Part shown: positions 8,030 through 17,294 of the stretch, piece after piece
How positions within the stretch are numbered: position 1 is the stretch's first letter
How the letters are laid out: each line of letters starts with the position of its first letter
Source of the DNA: Phycisphaerae bacterium
GTDB lineage: Bacteria > Planctomycetota > Phycisphaerae > UBA1845
DNA: 64,000 nt
Direction of reading: 5' to 3'
Assembly (NCBI GenBank): GCA_029260165.1
Contig: JAJDDT010000072.1
Coordinates: forward strand, 1-64,000
Notes under the pieces: generated by a model
Told to the model about the DNA's origin: nothing
Seen by the model: the letters and a program-made list of their open reading frames with translations, nothing else
The model's database searches: none
Position numbers and translations under genes: made by a program

Positions 8030-11000
8030 ATGAGGACCAGAAGCCTGTACGTCCTGCTCGGATTGATTGTTTCGGCAAGTTCAGCCCAGGAAGCGTTGGC
8101 TGGGGGCGGTGCTTGCTGCTTTGGCGCGAACCTGTGCTCCGTCGAACCCCAGGCAACCTGTCTGGCTCGACCGGGCACCTATGTGCTCGGTGCCACCTGC
8201 GCAGACCCCGATGTCGACGGCGTGCCTGACGCCTGCGACATTTGTCCCGGATTCAACGACGCACTCGATGCTGACCTGGATGGTGTTCCGGACGGTTGCG
8301 ATGCCTGTCCTGGATTCGATGACGCACTTGATGCAGACGCCGACACGGTTCCCGACGGATGCGACATCTGCGCCGGGTTCAACGATTTGGCGGACGCTGA
8401 TGCGGATGGTGTTCCCGACGGGTGCGATATTTGTGCCGGAGGTCCTGACAATGTTGATACCGACCTGGACGGCGTGCCCGATTTCTGTGATGCGTGTCCC
8501 GGGTTTGACGACGCGCTAGACGCCGACCTTGATGGCGTGGCTGACGGGTGCGATGCCTGTCCCGGGTTTGACGACGCACTTGATGCAGACGCCGACACGG
8601 TTCCCGACGGATGCGACATCTGCGCCGGGTTCAACGATTTGGCTGACGCTGACGCGGATGGTGTTCCCGACGGGTGCGACATCTGTGCCGGTGGTCCCGA
8701 CAACGTCGATACCGACCTCGATGGCGTGCCCGATTTCTGCGATGCGTGTCCTGGGTTTGATGACGCGATCGATACCGACCTCGATGGCGTGGCGGACGGC
8801 TGCGACGCCTGTCCGGGGTTTGATGACGCGATCGATACTGATCTTGATGGCGTAGCTGATGGTTGCGATGCCTGTCCGGGATTCGATGATGCACTCGATG
8901 CAGACGCCGACACGGTTCCCGATGGGTGCGACATCTGCGCCGGGTTCAACGATTTGGCTGACGCCGATGCGGATGGTGTTCCCGATGGTTGCGATATTTG
9001 CGCCGGCGGTCCTGACGGCGTCGATACCGACCTGGATGGCGTTCCCGATTTCTGTGACGCCTGTCCCGGATTTGACGACGCGATCGATACCGACCTCGAT
9101 GGCGTGGCGGACGGCTGCGACGCCTGTCCCGGGTTCGATGACGCACTTGATGCAGACGCCGACACGGTTCCCGACGGATGCGACATCTGCGCCGGGTTCA
9201 ACGATTTGGCTGACGCTGATGCGGACGGTGTTCCCGACGGTTGCGATATTTGCGCCGGAGGTCCTGACAATGTTGATACCGACCTGGACGGCGTGCCCGA
9301 TTTCTGTGACGCCTGCCCCGGGTTTGATGACGCGCTGGATGCTGACGCGGACACGGTTCCCGACGGATGCGACATCTGCGCTGGATTCGATGACCTGGCT
9401 GACGCCGATACGGATGGCGTGCCGGACGGGTGCGACATTTGTGCCGGTGGTCCTGACAACGTCGATACCGACCTGGATGGCGTTCCCGATTTCTGCGATG
9501 CGTGTCCGGGGTTTGACGACGCGATCGATACCGACCTCGATGGCGTAGCTGATGGTTGCGACGCCTGTCCCGGGTTTGACGACGCTCTGGATGCTGACCT
9601 GGACACGATTCCCGACGGATGCGACATCTGCGCAGGATTCGATGACCTGGCTGACGCCGATACGGATGGCGTGCCGGACGGTTGCGATATTTGCGCTGGT
9701 GGTCCTGACGGCGTCGATACCGACCTGGACGGCGTTCCCGATTTCTGCGATGCCTGTCCCGGGTTTGACGACGCTCTGGATGCAGACGCGGACACGATTC
9801 CCGACGGATGCGACATCTGCGCCGGGTTCAACGATTTGGCAGACGCTGATGCGGACGGTGTTCCCGACGGGTGCGACATCTGTGCCGGTGGTCCTGACGG
9901 CGTCGATACCGACCTCGATGGTGTGCCCGATTTCTGCGACGCCTGTCCGGGGTTCGATGACGCAATCGATACTGATCTTGATGGCGTAGCGGACGGTTGC
10001 GATGCCTGTCCTGGATTCGACGACACTGTCGATACCGACCTTGATGGTGTAGCGGACGGCTGCGATTCCTGTCCTGGATTCGACGACACTGTCGATACCG
10101 ACCTTGATGGTGTAGCGGACGGCTGCGATGCCTGTCCTGGATTCGACGACACTGTCGATACTGACCTCGATGGCGTGGCGGACGGCTGCGATGCCTGTCC
10201 GGGGTTCGATGACGCTGTCGATACCGACCTCGATGGTGTGGCAGACGGTTGCGACGCCTGTCCCGGGTTCGATGACGCACTCGATGCCGACCTCGATGGC
10301 GTGGCAGATGGTTGCGACGCCTGTCCTGGTTTTGATGACACACTTGATGCTGACGCCGACACGGTTCCCGACGGATGCGACATCTGCGCCGGGTTCGATG
10401 ACTTAATCGACACGGACACCGACGGTGTTCCCGACGGGTGCGATATTTGTGCCGGTGGTCCTGACAACGTCGATACCGACCTGGATGGCGTGCCCGATTT
10501 CTGCGATGCGTGTCCGGGGTTTGATGACGCGATCGATACCGACCTCGATGGCGTGGCGGACGGCTGCGATGCCTGTCCCGGGTTCGATGACGCTGTCGAT
10601 ACTGATCTTGATGGCGTAGCTGACGGCTGCGACGCCTGCCCGGGGTTCGATGACGCTGTCGATACTGACCTCGATGGTGTGGCAGATGGTTGCGACGCCT
10701 GTCCCGGGTTTGATGATGCTATTGATACCGACCTCGATGGCGTGGCGGACGGTTGCGATGCCTGTCCTGGATTCGACGACACTGTCGATACCGACCTTGA
10801 TGGTGTAGCGGACGGCTGCGATGCCTGTCCTGGGTTTGATGACGCGATCGATACTGACCTCGATGGCGTGGCTGATGGGTGCGACGCCTGTCCGGGATTT
10901 GACGACGCACTCGATGCAGACGCCGACACGGTTCCCGACGGATGCGATATCTGCGCCGGATTCGATGACTTAATCGACACGGACACCGACGGAGTGCCTG

Positions 11001-14000
11001 ACGGTTGCGATTCCTGTCCGAATGGTGACGCCGCACTTGATGCCGACGCGGACGGTGTTTGCGATGCGAACGATGCGTGTCCGGGATTTGACGACGCGCT
11101 CGATGCAGACGCGGACACGGTTCCCGACGGATGCGATATCTGCGCCGGATTCGATGACTTAATCGACACGGACACCGACGGTGTGCCTGACGGTTGCGAT
11201 ACCTGTCCGAATGGCGACGCCGCACTCGATGCCGACGCGGACGGTGTTTGCGATGCGAACGATGCGTGTCCGGGATTTGATGATGCGCTCGATGCAGACG
11301 CGGACACGGTTCCCGACGGATGCGACGTCTGCGCCGGATTCGATGACTTAATCGACGCTGACACGGACGGTGTTCCGGACGGATGTGACATTTGCGCCGG
11401 CGGCGATGACAACGTCGACGCCGACCTGGATGGCGTGCCCGATTTCTGCGATGCGTGCCCCGGGTTTGATGACGCGATCGACACCGATAGCGACACCGTG
11501 CCCGATGGTTGCGACGTTTGCCCCGTGTTCAATGACACGTTCGACGCGGACAGCGACGGGGTGCCGAACGGATGCGACAATTGTCCGGTGGATCCGAATC
11601 CCGGCCAGGAGAACAACGACGGAGATTTCTTCGGCGACGTTTGCGATCGATGTCTTGGTTTTGATGATCTGGTCGATACCGACTTCGACGGCGTACCAGA
11701 TGGATGCGACCTGTGTCCGTTTTTCAATGACGGCCTGGACGCCGACGGCGATACGATCCCCGACGGTTGCGACATCTGTGCGGCGGGCGACGACACGATC
11801 GACACCGACCTGGACGGCACGCCTGACGCGTGCGATGGGTGTCCGCTCGGCGACGACACGATCGACACCGACAGCGATACGATCGCCGACGCGTGCGACA
11901 ACTGTCCGAACGATTCAAACATAGGCCAGGCCGATACCGATCTGGACACGGTTGGCGACGCATGCGACCAGTGTGAAGGCTTCGACGACGCGTTGGACGC
12001 GGACACAGATGGGGTTCCGGATGGGTGCGATCTCTGCCCGGGAGTGACGGATGGTGGCGATCCTGACCTGGATGGTATCCCGTCGGGCTGCGATAACTGT
12101 CCGAACGATTCAAACGTCGGTCAGACTGATACCGATATGGATGGTCCGGGTGACGCGTGTGACCTTTGTCCGGGCTTTGATGATTCGATCGACGCCGACG
12201 GCGACACGATTCCCGATCCCTGTGATGTGTGCCCGGGCTTTGACGATCTGATCGACACGGACCTGGACGGCACACCCGACGCCTGCGACGCCTGTCCGAC
12301 GGGTGACGACACGATCGACACCGATATGGACACGCTTCCGGACGGTTGCGACAACTGCCCGACCATTTCCAATCCTGCTCAGGCAGATGCGGACAATGAC
12401 ACCGTCGGCGATCTTTGCGACGTATGCCCCGGTTTCGACGACACGCTCGACGCGGACAGTGACACGGTGCCCGATGGTTGCGACATTTGCCCGTTGTTTT
12501 CCGATCTGCTCGATGCGGACAGCGACGGTGTGCCGAACGGTTGTGATAATTGCCCGAGCGTTTCCAACCCGCTGCAGGCAGACCTTGACGGTGATTTCTT
12601 CGGCGATGCCTGCGACATTTGTCCGGGCTTCGATGATCTGCTCGACGCTGACGCCGATTCTGTCCCGGATGGTTGCGACATCTGCGCTGGGTTCGACGAT
12701 GCTGTCGACACCGACGGCGACAGCGTGCCCGACGGATGCGACATCTGTCCGGGGTTCGACGATGCGCTCGACGTGGATGGCGACACGGTTCCCGACGGGT
12801 GCGACACCTGTCCGAGCGGGGACGACACGCTTGATGCTGACGGCGATGGTGTTTGTGACGCCGACGATGCGTGTCCGGGATTCGATGACACCCTCGACAC
12901 GGACACCGACGGCGTGCCCGATGGGTGCGACGGCTGTCCGAATGACCCGTTCAGCATCCTGGGCCCCTGCCAGGATGTGCTGGTCCGGTGTGTCACACGC
13001 AACGCGTCCAGTGGCATCGCACAGACAACCGGTATTGATCTGCCTGCGTCCGAGCCTGACGTGTTTGAGGATGGTTGTTTCGTCGTCGAGGTTTGGGCGA
13101 TGGACATCAGTGCGGCTGCGAACGGTTTGAGCTGCGTTTTTGTCGACGTCAATTACAGCGAAGCCACCTGTCCGATTTCGGCAGACACAATTGACCACAA
13201 CGGCATGTTCGACACATTTGCCAGCGGAATCATCACCAATGATCCGCCGGACTTCGCCAATCTGGACGAACTTGGCGGTTGCTCGCTCAATCCGGGTGTC
13301 GGCGTCGGCCATTGGGCGCTGGTCGCCACGGTCAACATGCTCGCGCCGGACAGCAGCCCCTGTTTGACAACGACGTCGCTGGCTGACGCGACCACCGATA
13401 CCGCCCTCTTCAATGCCGGCGTGACCAATGCTCTGGATTTGACTGATACCTGTGACGTGAACATCCTGCCGCCGGGGACGATTTACAACCTCGACCGCAG
13501 TGTTTCGATGGACACGTTTGTCGGTCCGGGCGACTTCTCATTCTTCGCGCCGTGCTGGTTGGCTACCTCGCCGCTTGATGCGTGTACCACTTCCGATTTT
13601 GACTGCGACGGCGTGGTCGGTCCGGGCGATCTTTCCTTCCTTGCGACGGCGTGGTTGAGAAACGTGGCGGACTCGCTGATCGTGGTGCCGGCATGCCAGT
13701 TGGATTGTGCGGGACCGGGGGCGGCGTCCGGCGGACCGGAGCTGCCCTGGGCAGACTCGGAGTTGATTCAGAGCTTTGGTCTTGAGATTCCATCACGAGG
13801 CTGGGAGGGCTGGAAGGCGCATCCGGACTATCCGTTCCATGAGACCATCCAGCCACCGTCACGCTGGAACATTCCGCCCGTCGATACGCCGGCGGATGTT
13901 GAGAAGCCTGTCCGCCGATCCGATAAGGAGGGTACACCGTCTCCGCGTGGTCAGCAGGAGACCCGCCGGGAGAGTGGTGCGTTCGATGGGCGACGAGGCT

Positions 14001-14005
14001 TCTAG
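8030..14005 (+). CDS. giant secreted thrombospondin-type-3 repeat protein with cohesin-like and dockerin-like C-terminus
   Basis: A 1991-residue exported protein. A signal peptide (MRTRSLYVLLGLIVSASSAQ, then EALA) is followed by a short Cys-rich part. About 75 tandem units of ~21 residues follow (roughly residues 60-1640), of the form DACPGFDDALDADLDGVADGC. Each unit has the D-x-D-x-DG-x-x-D calcium loop and two cysteines of thrombospondin type 3 repeats. A ~180-residue beta-rich segment comes next and looks cohesin-like. Then a dockerin-like pair follows around residues 1827-1880 (TFVGPGDFSFFAPCW, DGVVGPGDLSFLATAW). Start ATG 8030 has AAGGGAGT upstream. Likely a calcium-stiffened surface or matrix rod; partners unknown. 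Many units are nearly identical at DNA level, so copy number may vary and the assembly may be collapsed. Confidence 0.85.
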   Translation: MRTRSLYVLLGLIVSASSAQEALAGGGACCFGANLCSVEPQATCLARPGTYVLGATCADPDVDGVPDACDICPGFNDALDADLDGVPDGCDACPGFDDALDADADTVPDGCDICAGFNDLADADADGVPDGCDICAGGPDNVDTDLDGVPDFCDACPGFDDALDADLDGVADGCDACPGFDDALDADADTVPDGCDICAGFNDLADADADGVPDGCDICAGGPDNVDTDLDGVPDFCDACPGFDDAIDTDLDGVADGCDACPGFDDAIDTDLDGVADGCDACPGFDDALDADADTVPDGCDICAGFNDLADADADGVPDGCDICAGGPDGVDTDLDGVPDFCDACPGFDDAIDTDLDGVADGCDACPGFDDALDADADTVPDGCDICAGFNDLADADADGVPDGCDICAGGPDNVDTDLDGVPDFCDACPGFDDALDADADTVPDGCDICAGFDDLADADTDGVPDGCDICAGGPDNVDTDLDGVPDFCDACPGFDDAIDTDLDGVADGCDACPGFDDALDADLDTIPDGCDICAGFDDLADADTDGVPDGCDICAGGPDGVDTDLDGVPDFCDACPGFDDALDADADTIPDGCDICAGFNDLADADADGVPDGCDICAGGPDGVDTDLDGVPDFCDACPGFDDAIDTDLDGVADGCDACPGFDDTVDTDLDGVADGCDSCPGFDDTVDTDLDGVADGCDACPGFDDTVDTDLDGVADGCDACPGFDDAVDTDLDGVADGCDACPGFDDALDADLDGVADGCDACPGFDDTLDADADTVPDGCDICAGFDDLIDTDTDGVPDGCDICAGGPDNVDTDLDGVPDFCDACPGFDDAIDTDLDGVADGCDACPGFDDAVDTDLDGVADGCDACPGFDDAVDTDLDGVADGCDACPGFDDAIDTDLDGVADGCDACPGFDDTVDTDLDGVADGCDACPGFDDAIDTDLDGVADGCDACPGFDDALDADADTVPDGCDICAGFDDLIDTDTDGVPDGCDSCPNGDAALDADADGVCDANDACPGFDDALDADADTVPDGCDICAGFDDLIDTDTDGVPDGCDTCPNGDAALDADADGVCDANDACPGFDDALDADADTVPDGCDVCAGFDDLIDADTDGVPDGCDICAGGDDNVDADLDGVPDFCDACPGFDDAIDTDSDTVPDGCDVCPVFNDTFDADSDGVPNGCDNCPVDPNPGQENNDGDFFGDVCDRCLGFDDLVDTDFDGVPDGCDLCPFFNDGLDADGDTIPDGCDICAAGDDTIDTDLDGTPDACDGCPLGDDTIDTDSDTIADACDNCPNDSNIGQADTDLDTVGDACDQCEGFDDALDADTDGVPDGCDLCPGVTDGGDPDLDGIPSGCDNCPNDSNVGQTDTDMDGPGDACDLCPGFDDSIDADGDTIPDPCDVCPGFDDLIDTDLDGTPDACDACPTGDDTIDTDMDTLPDGCDNCPTISNPAQADADNDTVGDLCDVCPGFDDTLDADSDTVPDGCDICPLFSDLLDADSDGVPNGCDNCPSVSNPLQADLDGDFFGDACDICPGFDDLLDADADSVPDGCDICAGFDDAVDTDGDSVPDGCDICPGFDDALDVDGDTVPDGCDTCPSGDDTLDADGDGVCDADDACPGFDDTLDTDTDGVPDGCDGCPNDPFSILGPCQDVLVRCVTRNASSGIAQTTGIDLPASEPDVFEDGCFVVEVWAMDISAAANGLSCVFVDVNYSEATCPISADTIDHNGMFDTFASGIITNDPPDFANLDELGGCSLNPGVGVGHWALVATVNMLAPDSSPCLTTTSLADATTDTALFNAGVTNALDLTDTCDVNILPPGTIYNLDRSVSMDTFVGPGDFSFFAPCWLATSPLDACTTSDFDCDGVVGPGDLSFLATAWLRNVADSLIVVPACQLDCAGPGAASGGPELPWADSELIQSFGLEIPSRGWEGWKAHPDYPFHETIQPPSRWNIPPVDTPADVEKPVRRSDKEGTPSPRGQQETRRESGAFDGRRGF
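8210..12960 (+). repeat. tandem coding repeats of 63 bases
   Basis: About 75 in-frame units of ~63 bases encode the TSP3-like repeats. Higher-order blocks of three units (…TVPDGCDICAGFNDLAD…, …GVPDGCDICAGGPDNVD…, …GVPDFCDACPGFDDA…) recur with near-identical DNA between about 8270 and 10000. A simpler VADGCDACPGFDD unit dominates between 9980 and 10900. Units become more divergent after about 11500. This pattern suggests recent expansion of the N-terminal and middle part by unequal recombination. Confidence 0.9.
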
Positions 14006-14026
14006 TACGAATTGTCAACACCCGGG

Positions 14027-14066
14027 TTCGTCCGCGAGAACGATGAAAATCGTGGCTGCGGACGAA
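14027..14066 (+). terminator. strong hairpin after the giant repeat gene
   Basis: TTCGTCCGC (14027-14035) pairs perfectly with GCGGACGAA (14058-14066), and inside it ACGAT-GAAA-ATCGT forms a second stem with a GNRA-like loop. The element begins 22 bases after the upstream stop and is followed by a T-rich stretch. It lies 48 bases before the next gene, so it may attenuate rather than fully separate the two. Confidence 0.6.
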
Positions 14067-14113
14067 TCCGTTGTTCTTTCAGAATCAGATGGTATGCGGG
14101 GGAAGGAATACTC

Positions 14114-15928
14114 GTGATAAAGCTCAGTCATGTTGTCGGCGCGGTCCTGGTCGGGTTGGTCGGCACAACATTTTGCGTCGCGGGAACACGTTCCATCACC
14201 GTGACAAGCATCCTAAGAACCGCCCCAACCGGGGCGAACACGACGGTGAATCCGACATTGATCGGCTCCCCGGTGACATCGGTCACGCAGTTTATCCCAG
14301 GCGGCAAAGTCTATCTGGAAATCTGGATCACGACGCAGTGGGCGCAGGGGCTTACCGGCGTCGGAGTGGACGTGGATTTTGATGACCTCTTTCTGTCTAC
14401 CTCAACCGCACAGGTGTCGCTGAATCCCGCGTGGGGACTGCTGTCTTTCTGTCCGAACAACCAGGAATGCGTCCCACGACCGGGATTCGTTGATAATGTC
14501 GGCGGCAACAACCTGTCGGGATTGCCCGCGTCGGTTGGTCTTTGGGAACGAATCGCGACGATCGAATTCGACGTCACCAGCCAGCCCGATCCCTGCACCG
14601 GATTCGGACTTCTCCAGGATGGTGCGATGTTGCTCGCGTTCTTTGGCGGCGGCTTGGCACTGCCATCCGAGGTTGAATACATCAGTCTGGGCGTTCCCGG
14701 CCCGGACTACATCGATGATGATTCGGACTTTGTGGTCGATTGCCTCGATAATTGTCCGACGCTGTTCAACCCCAGCCAGGCCGACTGTGATGGGGACGGG
14801 TTGGGCGATGCCTGCACGATCGAAAGCGGCATCGACACGGACTGCAACAGCAACACAATCCCCGATCAATGCGATATCGATGCTGGTGCCATCGACGATA
14901 ACAACAACAATTTCCCCGACGAATGCGAGGTTTGCGATCGGGATTGCGATTGCTACACCGACCAGTCCGGGCAACCGCTTCCGTTTTTCACAGGCGCGTG
15001 TGATTACCGTTTCTGTCTCAACAATCTCTGTCAGATGTGTCAACGCCGGTACGGAAACACCTGCGCGCCATTCAATTCGTTAGTTGGAACAAATGACATC
15101 CTTTGCTCGGTGGCAGGGTTCGGCAATTACTGTGCCTGCCCAAACGCGGACCTCTGGGACACCACCGCGCCGGGCTGCTCAGCGGGTACACCTGAAAACT
15201 GCGAGGGACCGAGCGGTGTCCCGATTTCGACGGCAGACATCCTCGCGACGGTCGGTGCATTCGGTGGGCAAAACCCGTTCAGTTGCCCGTGCATCCCCAT
15301 TCCCAATACCGCGAGCTGCGACTTCCCCAACAACTGTGACCTGGCCGCTCTTTCGCCCCCTGGCGCGTGCGGCGCCGCCGCCGCCGCGGTGACCACGGTA
15401 GCACCCGGGGCACGGTGGCCTTCGACAATAGACGAACCACGTCGCCCCACCGCGAGCAGCTCGCCCGCCGTCGTTTCGATAGTGCCACGAACACGGGAAA
15501 TCACGCCGGGTGGCGAGCTTGTCGTCGATGTTTTCGCTACCGGAAACACGACGCTTTCCGCACTCCAGGTGGCATTCGACGCGCGCGGTGGACAACGGGG
15601 CGAATTGGTATTGACGGACGTTTATGTCGATATCGGTCGCAGCGATTATCTTTTCAGACAGGGCAATAACATCGCCGCGACGGATTTGACCCTGGGGCGC
15701 GTGGGCCTTGTCGACATTGGCGCGGGCGTTCAATTGTTTGACGACGAATCCGCCTATATCGCGACGTTTGAGTTCAAGGCAGGTGACGACGCTCGCGGGC
15801 TGTTCACCATCTACCCAGCCACAGAATTATTCGAGTTGTGGGCAGACCTTGGGATACCCGTCGATTTCCAGGTCGCCAACGATGCCACCATCGTCGTTGG
15901 TCCCAACACGCGCAGACCACCACAATAA
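14114..15928 (+). CDS. secreted protein with two cohesin-like domains and dockerin-like motifs
   Basis: A 604-residue exported protein. GTG 14114 is chosen as start because GGAAGGA lies six bases upstream and it opens directly onto a signal peptide (VIKLSHVVGAVLVGLVGTTF). The N-terminal beta-rich domain (about 30-205) and a C-terminal one (about 480-600, beginning near REITPGGELVVDVFATG) look cohesin-like. Between them are calcium-loop repeats (DNCPTLFNPSQADCDGDGLG) and a Cys-rich part with two TADIL/AFGG-type dockerin-like motifs. The C-terminal domain matches that of the protein at 31860-33287 in layout and motifs (VDVFA…, …DYxF…, …ATFEFKAGDDARG). No PEP-CTERM tail is present. Presumably a surface or matrix component. 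Confidence 0.75.
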   Translation: MIKLSHVVGAVLVGLVGTTFCVAGTRSITVTSILRTAPTGANTTVNPTLIGSPVTSVTQFIPGGKVYLEIWITTQWAQGLTGVGVDVDFDDLFLSTSTAQVSLNPAWGLLSFCPNNQECVPRPGFVDNVGGNNLSGLPASVGLWERIATIEFDVTSQPDPCTGFGLLQDGAMLLAFFGGGLALPSEVEYISLGVPGPDYIDDDSDFVVDCLDNCPTLFNPSQADCDGDGLGDACTIESGIDTDCNSNTIPDQCDIDAGAIDDNNNNFPDECEVCDRDCDCYTDQSGQPLPFFTGACDYRFCLNNLCQMCQRRYGNTCAPFNSLVGTNDILCSVAGFGNYCACPNADLWDTTAPGCSAGTPENCEGPSGVPISTADILATVGAFGGQNPFSCPCIPIPNTASCDFPNNCDLAALSPPGACGAAAAAVTTVAPGARWPSTIDEPRRPTASSSPAVVSIVPRTREITPGGELVVDVFATGNTTLSALQVAFDARGGQRGELVLTDVYVDIGRSDYLFRQGNNIAATDLTLGRVGLVDIGAGVQLFDDESAYIATFEFKAGDDARGLFTIYPATELFELWADLGIPVDFQVANDATIVVGPNTRRPPQ

Positions 15929-16721
15929 CCCCGACCACCACGCCGGTTCCCGCTCGTTTTGACTTCGGACGTTGAGAACGCCGGGGTTTACGATCGATGA
16001 TATACGAATTTATTTTGCGGACCGTGCCTCGTATATTGGGGGCCATAACCTGTTATGCGACATGGACAGGTTGCGCGATCGGCTGTTGATAATTGGGACG
16101 CCGGCGGCAGAGGCGGACGCGATGTCTGTGTTGACGAATAACCACAATCGCAGGGAGAACCCGGCAAACACACAAAATTGGTAATCGAAATTCGATCAAT
16201 CCCCGGTTGCCGACCCGTCGCCCTGGTTCAAACGCATTCCACGCCCGTGCTCGCCCTGAAAATCCGACAGGCGATCATTTTCGGACAAGCTGCCCGACCA
16301 ACGACTATTCAGGAACATTCCAGTGTACGGTCCGGACGTCTCTGCATGCTTTCGGGCGTTATGAGGTCCGAATGTGAGGTCCCATCGTCATGTTGAAAAA
16401 TTCCCTCGAATCTCGCTGGTCTGCGATGATTTTCGGCGCTATGATCACCCGGGGTCGGCCAGTCAGTACAACCGAACGAACTGACAAATGCGGACCCACT
16501 GAGCGTACCGACGTCGCAGCCGGTGCGATGTTCAAGCGTCTCGTAATCAACACTTTTCGCACGACCGCTCCTGTCGATTGGATAGCCGCGCGCTTCAAGC
16601 CGATGGTGCTGACAGCTTCGGCATAGACGGCACACACCCATGTGCCAAAGCCATTAGAGCAAGTGACAGAATCGGTTTCGTTGAACACGCGAAGCCAGGC
16701 CGGTTGAAGGATGAGACGACG
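15929..16721. other. 793-base gap without a convincing gene
   Basis: Frames of 60-80 codons at 15972-16184 and 16390-16626 lack recognisable motifs and good ribosome-binding sites. An inverted repeat AACCTGT…ACAGGTT lies near 16046-16071 and might be an operator or weak terminator. The promoter of the downstream regulator gene should be in the last part. Confidence 0.35.
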
Positions 16722-17294
16722 ATGCAACGATCGAAAGACGTACTGACAACAGGGCAGGTCGCGAAGATCTGCAAGGTCGCACCCCGAACGGTTTCAAAGT
16801 GGTTCGACAGTGGTCAATTGCGAGGCTATCGCATTCCCGGCAGCAAGGACCGCCGAATCCCGCTGAACCATCTCGTCAGCTTCATGCGTGAGCACGGGAT
16901 ACCGCTCAACGGTCTGGAGGCTGGCGTCGTCAAGATTGTCGTCATTGATTCGGACCAGGCCAGTTGTAATCTTCTTCGCGAAACGTTGAGTCCGTCGGCG
17001 GGATTCGACGTAACAACCGTCGGAACCGCGTTTGAGGCTGGAATCGCGATCGAAAGTCACCGCCCGGTCGCCGTGATCGTCGATGTATCGCTGCCGGATA
17101 TCAAGGCTGAGCAACTGGTCCTGGATCTGCGTTCGATCGCCGGCCTGGAGGAAATCCGCCTGGTGGCGATCAGTGGCGCGATGACCGAGGGACAGGGGCA
17201 GGAACTCCTGCAGTCGGGGTTTGACGCGTTTTTCCAGAAACCATTCGATGTGAACGATTTCGTCCGCAAGATCAACGAACTGGCGGGCGTGTAG
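16722..17294 (+). CDS. HTH (MerR/excisionase-type) plus receiver-domain regulator
   Basis: A 190-residue protein with reversed order relative to normal response regulators. Residues 7-57 form a MerR/BldC-like DNA-binding motif (LTTGQVAKICKVAPRTVSKW, then RIPGSKDRRIPL). Residues 70-190 form a receiver domain with the phospho-acceptor Asp121 (VIVDVSLPD), a switch Ser/Thr-like site at VAISGAM and Lys173 (FQKPF). The acidic pocket is partly replaced (VVIDSDQ). Start is ATG 16722, weakly supported by GAAGGA about 12 bases upstream. No kinase gene is adjacent, so it is an orphan regulator. Its last 23 bases overlap the convergent gene on the other strand. Targets unknown. Confidence 0.8.
   Translation: MQRSKDVLTTGQVAKICKVAPRTVSKWFDSGQLRGYRIPGSKDRRIPLNHLVSFMREHGIPLNGLEAGVVKIVVIDSDQASCNLLRETLSPSAGFDVTTVGTAFEAGIAIESHRPVAVIVDVSLPDIKAEQLVLDLRSIAGLEEIRLVAISGAMTEGQGQELLQSGFDAFFQKPFDVNDFVRKINELAGV

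Noticed and set aside
8179-12006. Minus-strand open frame of 1275 codons (Ser/Pro/Gln-rich) opposite the TSP3-type gene
   Set aside because: It arises from the regular codon pattern of the tandem repeats, has no ribosome-binding site and encodes only the mirrored repeat. The plus-strand frame has a signal peptide and known repeat motifs.
8210-12960. Regular repeats considered as a CRISPR array
   Set aside because: There are no spacers; the 63-base units are contiguous, in frame and translate to calcium-loop repeats.
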